This document shows, in pieces, positions 9,407-18,436 of a stretch of 64,000 bases of DNA. Source of the stretch: Bacillus sp. EAC (GTDB lineage Bacteria > Bacillota > Bacilli > Bacillales > Bacillaceae_G). Both the position numbers and the translations under genes were made by a program. Where the stretch lies: assembly GCF_002156875.1 (NCBI RefSeq), contig NZ_NCSY01000003.1, positions 207,954 to 271,953 on the forward strand, read 5' to 3'. Below the pieces are notes generated by a model. It saw only the letters and a program-made list of their open reading frames with translations, was not told the DNA's origin and did not search any database. Every line of letters starts with the position of its first letter. Within the stretch, counting starts at the first letter, position 1.

Positions 9407-9547
9407 TAAAAACTTTGTTGCTATTCAAAGGAGGAGAGATCGATTTCTTCTCCAGGATGCTTTTTCTATGTGATCGGTGAACCTCCTCGCCACAATCTAT
9501 TGTTAAGTTGTCTCATCTATCCTACTTGAGAGAAAATCAATAAAGAA

Positions 9548-9592
9548 GAGGAAGCAAAGCGCTGTTTAACATGCTTTACTTCCTCATTTTTT
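9548..9592 (+). terminator. Terminator downstream of the ligase-like gene
   Basis: A 13-bp inverted repeat with one mismatch (9548-9560 with 9573-9585) followed by a T-run on the plus strand, about 140 bases after the stop codon. Confidence 0.65.
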
Positions 9593-9674
9593 ATGATTGC
9601 GTTTTAATTGTTACAGTGATCATTACATATAATTTTTATATTGTGTTGAATAAACGAGTAACTTTAAATCTCGA

Positions 9675-10490
9675 CTATGTTCTTCTCATATAGGCGCTTA
9701 CTGTTAAAGGCGCAAAGATCGCTACAATGATAGCGGCTCCGATTAGAGAGATGGATAAATCCCAACCTACCGTTCCAGAGTTAGTCAAGTTTCTGACAGC
9801 AGTCACAAGGTGCGAAATCGGATTGAGTTTAACAAACCATTGAAGCCAGTTAGGCATTGTATCAACCGGTACGAAAGCATTTGAGAGAAACGTAAGTGGG
9901 AATAGCACGAGCATTGATATTCCTTGTACGCTTGAAGCAGTACGTGCAATTACACCAAAGAAAGCAAATATCCAGCTAATTGCCCACGAGCATACAATTA
10001 CTATAAGCCCGGCTAATATAACATTACCAAGTCCTCCATCAGGTCGGTAACCCATGATATATCCCATTGAGAACGTGAGTACAGTCGCAATTGTATAACG
10101 GATCGTATCTGCCAACAATGCTCCCGCTAGCGGTGCAATTCGTGCGATTGGTAGTGACTTGAAGCGGTCAAATACTCCCTTATCCATGTCCTCCCGCAGT
10201 TGAACCCCTGTAACAATTGAAGTCGTTATTACGGTCTGTACAAGTATCCCAGGAATGATGACAGGCAAGTAACTCTTCACATCTCCAGAAATAGCTCCAC
10301 CAAAAATATAGGTAAACATCAACGTGAAGATGATTGGTTGTAGCGTGACATCAAACAATTGCTCCGGAGTGCGTTTTATTTTCAGTAAACCCCGATAGGC
10401 CATCGTAAAAGAATTTCTTAATGATTGACGAAAACTTGTTTTGTTTTTTAGTTGGCGATGTGCAGTCGGTTTAATTGAAGCGTGGCTCAT
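9675..10490 (-). CDS. ABC-2 type exporter permease (DrrB-like)
   Basis: A 271-residue membrane protein with six predicted spans and the ABC-2 permease signature. The best matching segments are the Met-Asp-Lys-Gly-Val-Phe-Asp-Arg-Phe-Lys-Ser-Leu-Pro motif after the second span and the Pro-Ile-Ser-His motif near residue 230, both typical of DrrB/daunorubicin-resistance-type permeases. Its start overlaps the ATPase stop by four bases (ATGA), so translation is coupled. The pair probably exports a hydrophobic drug or a lipid-like compound. Base composition is clearly more GC-rich than flanking genes, suggesting transfer. Confidence 0.87.
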   Translation of the reverse strand: MSHASIKPTAHRQLKNKTSFRQSLRNSFTMAYRGLLKIKRTPEQLFDVTLQPIIFTLMFTYIFGGAISGDVKSYLPVIIPGILVQTVITTSIVTGVQLREDMDKGVFDRFKSLPIARIAPLAGALLADTIRYTIATVLTFSMGYIMGYRPDGGLGNVILAGLIVIVCSWAISWIFAFFGVIARTASSVQGISMLVLFPLTFLSNAFVPVDTMPNWLQWFVKLNPISHLVTAVRNLTNSGTVGWDLSISLIGAAIIVAIFAPLTVSAYMRRT

Positions 10491-11518
10491 ACACTTACCT
10501 CCCCTTTTTCATCTGATCTTACAGCTTCTTTTGAGGTGTCAGCATTTATATCGTTGCCTGTAATCGTTAGAAACACTTCGTCCAGAGTCGGCTTCTGCAC
10601 ACTCATTTCAGCTAAATGAATCCCTGCATCACGAAGAGCAATAAGCAGGTCCGTTACTCTGTCAGCATCCGCCATTGGCGCGGTAATCTTTCCTTCTTCC
10701 ACTGACACTTTTGACTGGACCTTAAGTACTTGTTCAACAGTCCTACGGGCGTTTTCGATTTCCTTTAGATTTTCGATTTTCAGATGTAATGATGAGCTAC
10801 CGACTGATGCTTTTAGCTCATCCACAGTGCCTTCTGCGACAACTCGGCCGTGATCAATTACAGCAATTCGATCAGCCAGTTCATCTGCTTCTTGTAAATA
10901 TTGTGTTGTTAGTAATACAGTGGACCCACTATTTACCAATCGGCGAATGGTATCCCACATTTGATTTCTCGTGCGTGGATCTAATCCAGTAGTTGGTTCA
11001 TCCAAGAAGATAAGTGGCGGCTGGGCAATCAGACTTGCAGCTAAATCAAGCCTACGACGCATCCCTCCAGAGAAATTTTTCAATGGACGCTTCGCTGCTT
11101 CAGTTAAACCAAATTCCTCCAATAGCTCGGCTGCCTTTTTTCTTGCTTCAGCACGTCCTAATCCTAGCAGCCTTGAGAAAATGATAAGATTTTCAGTAGC
11201 ACTTAGTGACTCATCAACGGATGCATACTGACCTGTTACTCCAATTAATTGACGCACAATTTGTGCTTCCTTTACTACATCATGCCCGAAAATGCGTGCG
11301 AAACCTGCATCTGCGCGTAGTAAAGTTGCTAGCATTCTAATTGTAGTTGTTTTTCCCGCACCATTTGGTCCAAGTACACCGTAGATCGAACCCGCTCGTA
11401 CATTTAGATCTACTCCATCAACTGCACGATTATCGCCAAAAGTTTTAACTAGGCCGCGAGCTTCTACAGCCCAATCACCATTCTCTGGCGTAATTATTTT
11501 TTTGTTTAAATATTCCAC
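10487..11518 (-). CDS. ABC exporter ATPase (DrrA-like)
   Basis: A 343-residue ABC ATPase of the DrrA/NatA type. It shows Walker A (Gly-Pro-Asn-Gly-Ala-Gly-Lys-Thr-Thr, about residues 52-60), the signature Phe-Ser-Gly-Gly-Met-Arg-Arg-Arg (about 149-156), Walker B ending Leu-Asp-Glu-Pro-Thr-Thr-Gly-Leu-Asp, and the C-terminal DUF4162-type regulatory tail found in DrrA proteins. The start is GTG, seven bases after a GAGGAGGA site. It forms a two-gene operon with the permease. Its GC content is noticeably higher than that of surrounding genes. Confidence 0.9.
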   Translation of the reverse strand: MEYLNKKIITPENGDWAVEARGLVKTFGDNRAVDGVDLNVRAGSIYGVLGPNGAGKTTTIRMLATLLRADAGFARIFGHDVVKEAQIVRQLIGVTGQYASVDESLSATENLIIFSRLLGLGRAEARKKAAELLEEFGLTEAAKRPLKNFSGGMRRRLDLAASLIAQPPLIFLDEPTTGLDPRTRNQMWDTIRRLVNSGSTVLLTTQYLQEADELADRIAVIDHGRVVAEGTVDELKASVGSSSLHLKIENLKEIENARRTVEQVLKVQSKVSVEEGKITAPMADADRVTDLLIALRDAGIHLAEMSVQKPTLDEVFLTITGNDINADTSKEAVRSDEKGEVSV

Positions 11519-11583
11519 ATATTTTCCTCCTCTACAACTTATTACAAGGTAAATATATCTATAATATATGAAATAAGTATGAA

Positions 11584-11641
11584 CAAAAAAGAACCTCTAA
11601 TTATCAATTTACGATCACTCGATTACTGATAACAAGGGTTC
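11584..11641 (-). terminator. Hairpin with U-run upstream of the exporter operon
   Basis: A long imperfect stem (GAACC...GGTTC outer, TTATCA...TGATAA inner) followed on the minus strand by six T residues. It lies 150 bases after the GNAT/hydrolase stop and 66 bases before the exporter ATPase start. It may end the upstream transcript or act as a leader attenuator for the exporter. Confidence 0.6.
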
Positions 11642-11791
11642 AGTTTCTAGAAGGCGGCACTTCAATTCAGCTTTTAAATGTCCCATTAATATTAGGTTCT
11701 CTTGAAAGCTTAATCTAAAAAATATTCAATTTTAAGTACTTTTATGGAGAAAGATTATACTTCTTTACAATCAATTACCTATCTTTTCAAT

Positions 11792-13339
11792 TTATTCTAG
11801 CTTTAAATTTTTAAATTCAATTCTATATAAATCACGTCGTCGATCGCGTAATTGTCGTACTGAACCCGTATTACGAGAACGCCTTAATTTCTCAAGATCC
11901 ACGTCACCGACAACCACAGTGTCGACATTAGCATCACATTCACCAACAATCCCATCTCTCGCAAACCCAAAATCTGAAGGTGAGAAAATTCCAGACTGCG
12001 CATACTGAATATCCATGTTTTCTACATGTGTTAAGTTACCTACTGTTCCAGCAATACATGTATATACTTGATTTTCTATTGCGCGTGCTTGAGCACAGTA
12101 ACGTACACGTAGGTACCCTTGGCGATCATCCGTACAAAATGGGACAAAAATAATGTTCGCACCTTTATCTACGGCAATACGCGCAAGTTCTGGAAATTCG
12201 ATGTCGTAACAAATTTGGATAGCAATTTTACCACAGTCCGTATCAAACACATGAATTTCGTTCCCCTCGGCAATTCCCCACCACTTTCGTTCGTTAGGCG
12301 TTGCGTGAATCTTTGATTGTTTCTCAATCGTTCCATCACGTCTAAATAGATACGCTACATTATATATATTTCCATCCTCTTCTACAAAATGAGATCCTCC
12401 TACAATATTGACGTTGTATCGTACGGCAAGTTCAGTAAACAGTTCGATGTATTGTTCAGTATAGGTTGCAAGTCTACGAACAGCCTGATCTGGTCGTTTT
12501 TCTTCGAGAAAAGACATCAATTGGGTCGTAAATAACTCTGGGAACACAGCAAAATCCGAACCGAAATCCGCCGCGACATCGACATAGTATTCTATTTGAC
12601 GAGTGAAATCTGTGAACGAATCAATTTTTTTCATCATATATTGGATTGCACAAATTCTCACTGGAAATGATGCACGATAGACGCGACGGGACTTAGGAAG
12701 ATAGTCGATATTGTTCCATTCCATCAAGGTTGCAAATGAATCTGATGCCTTGTCGTCTGGAAGGTAACGTGTGTTGATACGCTTAATTGTAAACCCTTCA
12801 AGGAGCTGGAAGGATAATACCGGATCATAGATGCTATGTTTCTCAACTGCTGCCACATACTCACGGGGCGTCATTTCATCTTTGTGCTCATGGTAATTCG
12901 GAATACGTCCACCTATGATGATGCTCTGGAGATTTAATTGACGTGCTAGTTCCTTACGCGCCTCATAAAGACGGTGCCCAATTTTCATACGACGATATTC
13001 TGGGTCAACCATGACTTCAATTCCATATAAGTTAAATCCATTAGGATCATGATTAGTAATATAGCCGTTGTCTGTGATCACGTTCCAAGTATGCTGATCA
13101 TCATATTCATCAAAATCGACCAAAAGACTCGAACAAGAACCAACAATTTTATCCTCATATTCTACACAGAACTGACCTTCGGGGAAAATTCGAATATGGC
13201 TTTCCAGCTGCTCTCTCTTCCATGGTTCCATGCCTGAAAAGCAACGGATCCATAAATTCATAATTTCATCAATGTCTTCCATTCGTATGTTGCGAATGAT
13301 AATTTTCTTTTCATATTTCGACATATCTGTCTCTGACAC
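11792..13339 (-). CDS. GNAT acetyltransferase / carbon-nitrogen hydrolase fusion (YhcX-like)
   Basis: A 515-residue two-domain protein. Residues 12-180 are a GNAT acetyltransferase domain (acetyl-CoA loop around Arg-Arg-Met-Lys-Ile-Gly-His-Arg-Leu). Residues 225-505 are a nitrilase-superfamily hydrolase with the full catalytic set: Glu in Phe-Pro-Glu-Leu-Phe, Lys in Gln-Ser-Lys-Ile-His, and Cys in Gln-Ile-Cys-Tyr-Asp-Ile-Glu. Length and order match B. subtilis YhcX. The substrate of either domain is unknown; coupled acylation and amide hydrolysis is only a guess. The GTG start has an AAGGATGTG site just upstream. It sits alone between two terminators. Confidence 0.87.
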   Translation of the reverse strand: MSETDMSKYEKKIIIRNIRMEDIDEIMNLWIRCFSGMEPWKREQLESHIRIFPEGQFCVEYEDKIVGSCSSLLVDFDEYDDQHTWNVITDNGYITNHDPNGFNLYGIEVMVDPEYRRMKIGHRLYEARKELARQLNLQSIIIGGRIPNYHEHKDEMTPREYVAAVEKHSIYDPVLSFQLLEGFTIKRINTRYLPDDKASDSFATLMEWNNIDYLPKSRRVYRASFPVRICAIQYMMKKIDSFTDFTRQIEYYVDVAADFGSDFAVFPELFTTQLMSFLEEKRPDQAVRRLATYTEQYIELFTELAVRYNVNIVGGSHFVEEDGNIYNVAYLFRRDGTIEKQSKIHATPNERKWWGIAEGNEIHVFDTDCGKIAIQICYDIEFPELARIAVDKGANIIFVPFCTDDRQGYLRVRYCAQARAIENQVYTCIAGTVGNLTHVENMDIQYAQSGIFSPSDFGFARDGIVGECDANVDTVVVGDVDLEKLRRSRNTGSVRQLRDRRRDLYRIEFKNLKLE

Positions 13340-13476
13340 GTTCTCACATCCTTATCTCAGATATCAAACTTACAATCTGTTCGTATAAAAATGGAAGTCT
13401 CTTAAATTGACCTGCATACCTGTTATAATGCCCACAATTTCCCTTTTCAAATTACAACAAATACCACTTATAGAAT

Positions 13477-13508
13477 AAAAAAATGACCACTCATTAATTG
13501 AGTGGTCT
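13477..13508 (-). terminator. Terminator of the helD-like gene
   Basis: A perfect inverted repeat (GACCACTC with GAGTGGTC) followed on the minus strand by seven T residues, just after the stop of the helicase gene. Confidence 0.85.
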
Positions 13509-13521
13509 GTAATTCTTTGAA

Positions 13522-15858
13522 TTAGTTTTTTAATAAGCTTTCCTTGGCAATATTGTGTAAAAATGGACTAGGTTCTCCTAAACTGTAAAGCTCCAAATGG
13601 TGCATAGCACGAGTACATGCAGTATAAAACAATCTAAGCAAACTCTCATCTCCGTATACTTCCGAGGATGCATTATATATGATAACAGCATCGAATTCTA
13701 TTCCTTTAGCTAGATATGCAGGAATAACGACAATCCCCTGTTCGTATTCTACTGAACCGCTCTTTACGAGCTTGATATTATCGATACTTTTTAATGCGTC
13801 AAATGCGACTAAAGTTTCTGCAGCAGACTTGCATATAACTGCTATTGTATTATACTTTTTCTCCATCAAGTCTTCGATTTTAGAAGTGATGCATTGGTGC
13901 AATTCATCATGACCTGACACTTGGGTTAATACAGGTTTATTGCCATCGCGCTCAAAAGCAGTTATCAGTTCACCGTTAGGAACGAGTCCTCGTGTAAATT
14001 CCACAATTGGTTTTGTTGATCTATAACTTCGGGTCAGATTTATCGCATATGTTTGGTCCGGCCCATATAAGTCTTTAAGAATTTGAAAATCAATTCTTTC
14101 ACTCGAATAAGTGAATATCGCTTGGTTAAAGTCTCCGAGCACAGTCATTCTTGCTGCAGGAAACAAACGTTTTAAAAACTCGAATTGAAATGGAGAATAA
14201 TCTTGCGCTTCATCTACAAGTACATGTTTAATCGATGCGTTCGTCTGAAATCCTTGAATCAGCTCTTTTAAAAGTAAAAATGGCGTAGCATCTTCATAAA
14301 ACAGTTTACCTTCATCTATCATTTTCAACGTTAACAAACAAATATCTTCCCACTCTTTAGGTACTGTACCATCAATCCATAATTTAATCTGACTTGGATC
14401 TTGGAACAGCTGTTTATAAACCCCTTTTATGTCAATAAAACGAAGCATGTTGATCCACTCACGTAGCGGTTTTAACTTCCTGCGAATAATCATTTTGCTA
14501 AGTACCCTAATTTCACTCTCGTAATCGTCAAATGATTCTTCAGAATTTCCACTTTTTTTCATTAAGTATTTATAAGCTTTTTGATAATCCTCTTTACTAA
14601 GTAATTCAATTTCATCTTTCACCCATGACTTTTTTTGCTCTACTTTTTCTAACTGGTTAATCCGCTCATTCAGCCATTCTGTCAACTTCTCAATTCTGTT
14701 ATAAAAACGAAGTGATGTGTTGCTGTTATAAAACTTTTCAGTGATTTCCTTTGATGAAATGATCGTTTTACCTCTGAATTTAATTCCTCTGAAAATCATA
14801 CCAGACATTTCTAATGACTGACTGAATGCTTTAATTGTCTCAAAAAAGCGAGTCGATGCCTTGAATTGGATATTAGCAGTTCTCGTCTTATAGAAAGGTT
14901 CATGCATGGCAGTCAAAACATATTCTAGTTGGCTATAATTATCCTCAACTTGGAATGAGTCACTTAGGCGATGATTCAAGTATTCCTGGAATGTAACCTG
15001 TTGCATATTTTCTTCACCCAGCTCTGGTAAAACTCTAGATACATAGCTGTTAAACATAGCGTTTGGCGAAAAAAGAATAATTTGATCTGCTCTCAGCCAG
15101 TCTCGATGCTTGTATAGCAAGTAGGCGATTCGTTGTAGTGCTGCAGATGTCTTCCCACTCCCAGCTGCGCCTTGAACAATAAGTAATCTACCTTTGTCAA
15201 ACCTGATAACCAAGTTTTGCTCTTGCTGAATACTAGCTACTATACTGTGCAAATGTTTGTCTGTTCCTTTTCCTAGCACATGCTGTAATATTTCATCTCC
15301 AATTGTGAGGCTCGTATCGAACATCGATTCAATTACGCCGTCACGTATGACATATTGCAACTTTTGATCCAACATACCACGAACTAATCCACCAGGTGTA
15401 TCGTACTCTGCCGGACCAGGCGGATAATCATAATAGACACTTGAAATAGGTGCTCGCCAGTCATATATTAGAAAGTTTTCTCCGCTTTCATCAGTTAAAG
15501 TGGAGACCCCAATATAAATATGCTCTAATTCGGTATTACCTTCTTCAGTAAAGTCGATACGACCAAAATAAGGTACCTCCTGCATTCGACGCAAAGAAGC
15601 CAACCGCTTGGAGGCTTGTTTATGACTATTTTGGCTTACAGATAAAACTTGAGCTTGTTGTCTCAAGCTGATAATTGTCTCGAGATAATCATCGAAATTA
15701 TCTGTATTAACTTTGACTTCATCCCAAAAGTTTTTACGGATATCAACTACATCACTCATACGTTGATTTGTTTTGCCTTCAAACTTGTCGATCTGTTCTG
15801 TGATTGTTTCTACTATACTGTCTAAACGTTTTTGCTCCAGACGAAGTTCTTTATTCAT
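13522..15858 (-). CDS. helD: HelD-like RNA polymerase recycling ATPase
   Basis: About 778 residues, a UvrD/Rep-type SF1 motor resembling B. subtilis HelD (YvgS), which frees stalled RNA polymerase using ATP. The N-terminal 1-110 is a charged coiled-coil arm. Walker A (Gly-Ala-Ala-Gly-Ser-Gly-Lys-Thr-Ser) lies near residue 234, motif II (Val-Asp-Glu-Ala-Gln-Asp) near 551, motif III (Leu-Gly-Asp-Phe-Asn-Gln-Ala) near 580 and motif IV (Thr-Arg-Ser-Tyr-Arg-Ser) near 610. C-terminal motif VI (Tyr-Thr-Ala-Cys-Thr-Arg-Ala) is intact. I start it at the ATG eight bases after AAAGGAG rather than at a GTG nine bases earlier that overlaps the site. It is monocistronic. Helicase homologues exist, so HelD is likely but not certain. 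Confidence 0.82.
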   Translation of the reverse strand: MNKELRLEQKRLDSIVETITEQIDKFEGKTNQRMSDVVDIRKNFWDEVKVNTDNFDDYLETIISLRQQAQVLSVSQNSHKQASKRLASLRRMQEVPYFGRIDFTEEGNTELEHIYIGVSTLTDESGENFLIYDWRAPISSVYYDYPPGPAEYDTPGGLVRGMLDQKLQYVIRDGVIESMFDTSLTIGDEILQHVLGKGTDKHLHSIVASIQQEQNLVIRFDKGRLLIVQGAAGSGKTSAALQRIAYLLYKHRDWLRADQIILFSPNAMFNSYVSRVLPELGEENMQQVTFQEYLNHRLSDSFQVEDNYSQLEYVLTAMHEPFYKTRTANIQFKASTRFFETIKAFSQSLEMSGMIFRGIKFRGKTIISSKEITEKFYNSNTSLRFYNRIEKLTEWLNERINQLEKVEQKKSWVKDEIELLSKEDYQKAYKYLMKKSGNSEESFDDYESEIRVLSKMIIRRKLKPLREWINMLRFIDIKGVYKQLFQDPSQIKLWIDGTVPKEWEDICLLTLKMIDEGKLFYEDATPFLLLKELIQGFQTNASIKHVLVDEAQDYSPFQFEFLKRLFPAARMTVLGDFNQAIFTYSSERIDFQILKDLYGPDQTYAINLTRSYRSTKPIVEFTRGLVPNGELITAFERDGNKPVLTQVSGHDELHQCITSKIEDLMEKKYNTIAVICKSAAETLVAFDALKSIDNIKLVKSGSVEYEQGIVVIPAYLAKGIEFDAVIIYNASSEVYGDESLLRLFYTACTRAMHHLELYSLGEPSPFLHNIAKESLLKN

Positions 15859-16068
15859 AACATGCACTCCTTTAAAAAATTTGAACCAAAGGGTTGACTT
15901 ATAAGATATTATGTTGTAAAATTATAATAGGGATAATTTACCCTATATGAAATTAATACTGCAATCTATATAAATGTACCATGTTTTTTTATTTTAATCA
16001 ATGTATTTGAAACATCTATTGTTTTTTTGATGTCAATTAAAAAGAATTAAATTCTATTCAAACATAAT

Positions 16069-16122
16069 AAGACCATATACTAAGTGAGTTATCATTAAAA
16101 TCACTTGTTATATGGTCTTTTC
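16069..16122 (-). terminator. Bidirectional-looking hairpin after the amidase gene
   Basis: An 11-bp inverted repeat (AAGACCATATA with TATATGGTCTT) enclosing a second stem (AAGTGA with TCACTT). T-runs are short on both sides. It is the only structure I see in the 376-base gap between the helicase and the amidase genes; the rest is AT-rich upstream sequence. Confidence 0.55.
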
Positions 16123-16234
16123 TATCTTTATTAAAGAGTCTCCCTGAAGCATTAAATTATTCATATTTAATACCAATGAAAATCATACTTAATGGTTTAA
16201 TACTCTTATAAACTTTCTAAACATCTTTCGAAGA

Positions 16235-16948
16235 TTATCTTACCGCTTTTTCGATACCATTTACCATTCCGGTGACTAACTTTGTTTGATACGAATTGGT
16301 TGATAAATTTCTATCCTCAATTGAATTGCTCATAAAACCCATTTCAACAAGAATAACTGGCGTAGTTGACCAATTAAAACCTGTTAGGTCTGCCCTGGCT
16401 ACAAGACCTGTTCCATATCCTTTTTTAGCTTTTGTTGATTTTATAAGTTCATTAAGGACATGTTCCGCAGTCTTCTTACTATATGTATTTACTTTTTTTG
16501 TAGATTTCCCACTTGGATATAGAACTGAAAGTCCCTGTACTTTCTTATCTGTACTTCCGTCCGCGTGAATTCTAATTGTTAAATCAGCTTTTTTCTTATT
16601 ACAGTAAGCTGCACGATCAACATTACTCAAGTTAACATCATGCGTAGTTCTCGTCATAAATACTTTATAATTTTTTTTAATTAAAGCCTCTCGTAATTTA
16701 GTAGCAACCTCAAGATTAAGTTTATATTCTGGTTTCTTTGTATAAATACCTGTCGTACCAGAGGAAACCTTTGTTTTTACTATTTTTGATCCTGGAGCAA
16801 TTGGCTCCTTACCTAGATTTTGCTTTCTTTGATGTCCTGGATCAATACAGATCACTTTCTGTTTCTTTTCAGCTACTTTACCAACAGTAACTCCTATTTG
16901 AGTAAAGGCAAAAATAAAAATAGCAGTAAATAACAATATTTTTTTCAT
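16235..16948 (-). CDS. N-acetylmuramoyl-L-alanine amidase (CwlD-like)
   Basis: A 237-residue secreted zinc amidase of the Amidase_3 family. A signal peptide or N-terminal anchor covers residues 1-22. The zinc ligands and catalytic residue are all visible: His in Asp-Pro-Gly-His, Glu in Lys-Leu-Asn-Leu-Glu-Val, His in Ile-Arg-Ile-His-Ala-Asp and Glu in Val-Glu-Met-Gly-Phe-Met-Ser-Asn. It would cleave the amide between MurNAc and the peptide stem. The size and lack of repeats resemble CwlD, which acts in spore cortex formation, but no GerD/CwlD context supports that. I chose the ATG at 16948, seven to eight bases after GAGGT, over a longer frame that starts 29 codons upstream without a site. 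Confidence 0.82.
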   Translation of the reverse strand: MKKILLFTAIFIFAFTQIGVTVGKVAEKKQKVICIDPGHQRKQNLGKEPIAPGSKIVKTKVSSGTTGIYTKKPEYKLNLEVATKLREALIKKNYKVFMTRTTHDVNLSNVDRAAYCNKKKADLTIRIHADGSTDKKVQGLSVLYPSGKSTKKVNTYSKKTAEHVLNELIKSTKAKKGYGTGLVARADLTGFNWSTTPVILVEMGFMSNSIEDRNLSTNSYQTKLVTGMVNGIEKAVR

Positions 16949-17180
16949 CTTCAATACCTCATAATAATTTTGATTTCGCTTTTTTAAGCATTTGTTTAAA
17001 ATTAAATTCCCTACCTTGAGTTCATTGTTAATCATTTTAAATATAAAACTCTCAACCTTTGTTTTATTTTGATTTCCTCTCTTGTCATAATTATTTATGA
17101 TAGCGTTTTTTATTTCAATAATAATTTTGGGTTAATTTCCATTTTTAATTTTTTAGACATGTAAATTTCTCTGCCATTTT

Positions 17181-17210
17181 AAAAGGCCTCTATATAATTA
17201 GAGGTCTTTT
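17181..17210 (-). terminator. Terminator after the old yellow enzyme gene
   Basis: A near-perfect hairpin (AAAAGGCCTCTA with TAGAGGTCTTTT) that can end transcription in either direction, 41 bases after the stop codon of the upstream minus-strand gene. Confidence 0.75.
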
Positions 17211-17250
17211 AAGTTTCATTATACTATTCACTATATTGTACTAATATAGA

Positions 17251-18279
17251 CTAATAAGCCCGGATGTACTGTTTCGGGACATCCAATTCTTCCCTTCCCA
17301 ATTGACGCGACGCATTGATCGTCCAGTATGGATCACGCAATAGTCCACGGGCAATCGCAATAAGGTCAGCATCCTCATTTGCGATAACTGATTCTGCCAG
17401 TACAGGATCTTCTAACATTCCCACTGCAATGACAGGAATATTTACTTCCTTTCGGATCGCACTAGCAAAGGGAACCTGGTAACCTGGATGATTCCCTGGC
17501 ATTCTCACTCCCGGCTTTCCTTCCCCACCAGAGCTCACGTGAAATAAATCTACTCCTGCCTGTTTATAAGCAAGACAAAGCTTAATAGCATGATCGATTT
17601 CATACCCTCCATCTGCATATTCCACAGCCGAAATTCGAAAAATGAGTGGCATATCTGCTGGGATTTCTTTCTTGATCGCTTGGATAATTTCCACGCCGAA
17701 CTTTTCTAGCCTCTCCCCATATTCATCTGTTCGGTGATTGGTTAAGGGCGAATGGAATTGGTGAATAAGATATCCATGGGCTCCATGAATTTCAATCACA
17801 TCTACCCCCGCCTCTACAGCACGACGAGCCGCTGACGCATACAGACCTACCATTTCTTTGACTTCATCTTCTGTAAGTTCTCTTGGGTTCTTATATCGGG
17901 ATCCCTCGAAACGAATAGCTGATGGCGCGACAGGTATCTCAGCATCCTCTGCCTTTCTTCCTGCATGGGCAAGTTGAATACCGATTTTTGCTCCGTGCTG
18001 ATGGACGCTTTTGATAATACGTGCGAAGTCAGGAATTTGTTCGTCCGACCATAACCCTAGATCATAGTTCGTAATCCGTCCATCAGGTTCTACATCTGTC
18101 ATTTCCATGATGATTAGTCCTACTCCACCAACCGCTCGGCTAACATAATGAACATAATGCCAATCATTTGGATGCCCATCCATAGCGGAAACAGAATACT
18201 GGCACATAGGAGCCATGACGACACGATTTTTCAATTGGAGACCCTTTATTGTAAAAGGAGAAAATAGAGCATTTGCCAA
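17251..18279 (-). CDS. namA: NADPH dehydrogenase, old yellow enzyme (NamA/YqjM)
   Basis: A 342-residue FMN oxidoreductase, close in length to B. subtilis YqjM (338). It carries the FMN-site segment Met-Ala-Pro-Met-Cys-Gln-Tyr near residue 22, including the redox-modulating Cys and the active-site Tyr of the YqjM subclass, the substrate-binding His pair in His-Gly-Ala-His, and the Arg-Gly-Leu-Leu-Arg-Asp-Pro phosphate-binding motif near the C-terminus. Such enzymes reduce activated C=C bonds in enones and nitro compounds and respond to electrophile stress. The start is TTG, seven bases after GAGAGGTG. It stands alone with a hairpin after it. Confidence 0.9.
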   Translation of the reverse strand: MANALFSPFTIKGLQLKNRVVMAPMCQYSVSAMDGHPNDWHYVHYVSRAVGGVGLIIMEMTDVEPDGRITNYDLGLWSDEQIPDFARIIKSVHQHGAKIGIQLAHAGRKAEDAEIPVAPSAIRFEGSRYKNPRELTEDEVKEMVGLYASAARRAVEAGVDVIEIHGAHGYLIHQFHSPLTNHRTDEYGERLEKFGVEIIQAIKKEIPADMPLIFRISAVEYADGGYEIDHAIKLCLAYKQAGVDLFHVSSGGEGKPGVRMPGNHPGYQVPFASAIRKEVNIPVIAVGMLEDPVLAESVIANEDADLIAIARGLLRDPYWTINASRQLGREELDVPKQYIRAY

Positions 18280-18382
18280 ATTAAAACACCTCTCAAGTTA
18301 GTTTTAGAACTGTTTTATCATTTACACGAGTATTCTAATCTTAATAAAAGTTTTTATACGGTATGGATTAAAATCCTAATTT

Positions 18383-18436
18383 AGAACTAAGAACCATCAA
18401 TCAAATGAATGACAATGGTTCTTAGTTCTTTATTTT
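18383..18436 (-). terminator. Perfect hairpin after mqo
   Basis: A perfect 15-bp inverted repeat (18383-18397 with 18415-18429). The T-rich tail lies on the plus-strand side, so it may stabilise the 3' end of mqo mRNA rather than terminate it efficiently. Confidence 0.5.

Noticed and set aside
10789..11231. Plus-strand frames opposite the exporter ATPase
   Set aside because: Shadows of a strongly supported ABC ATPase; no family resemblance.
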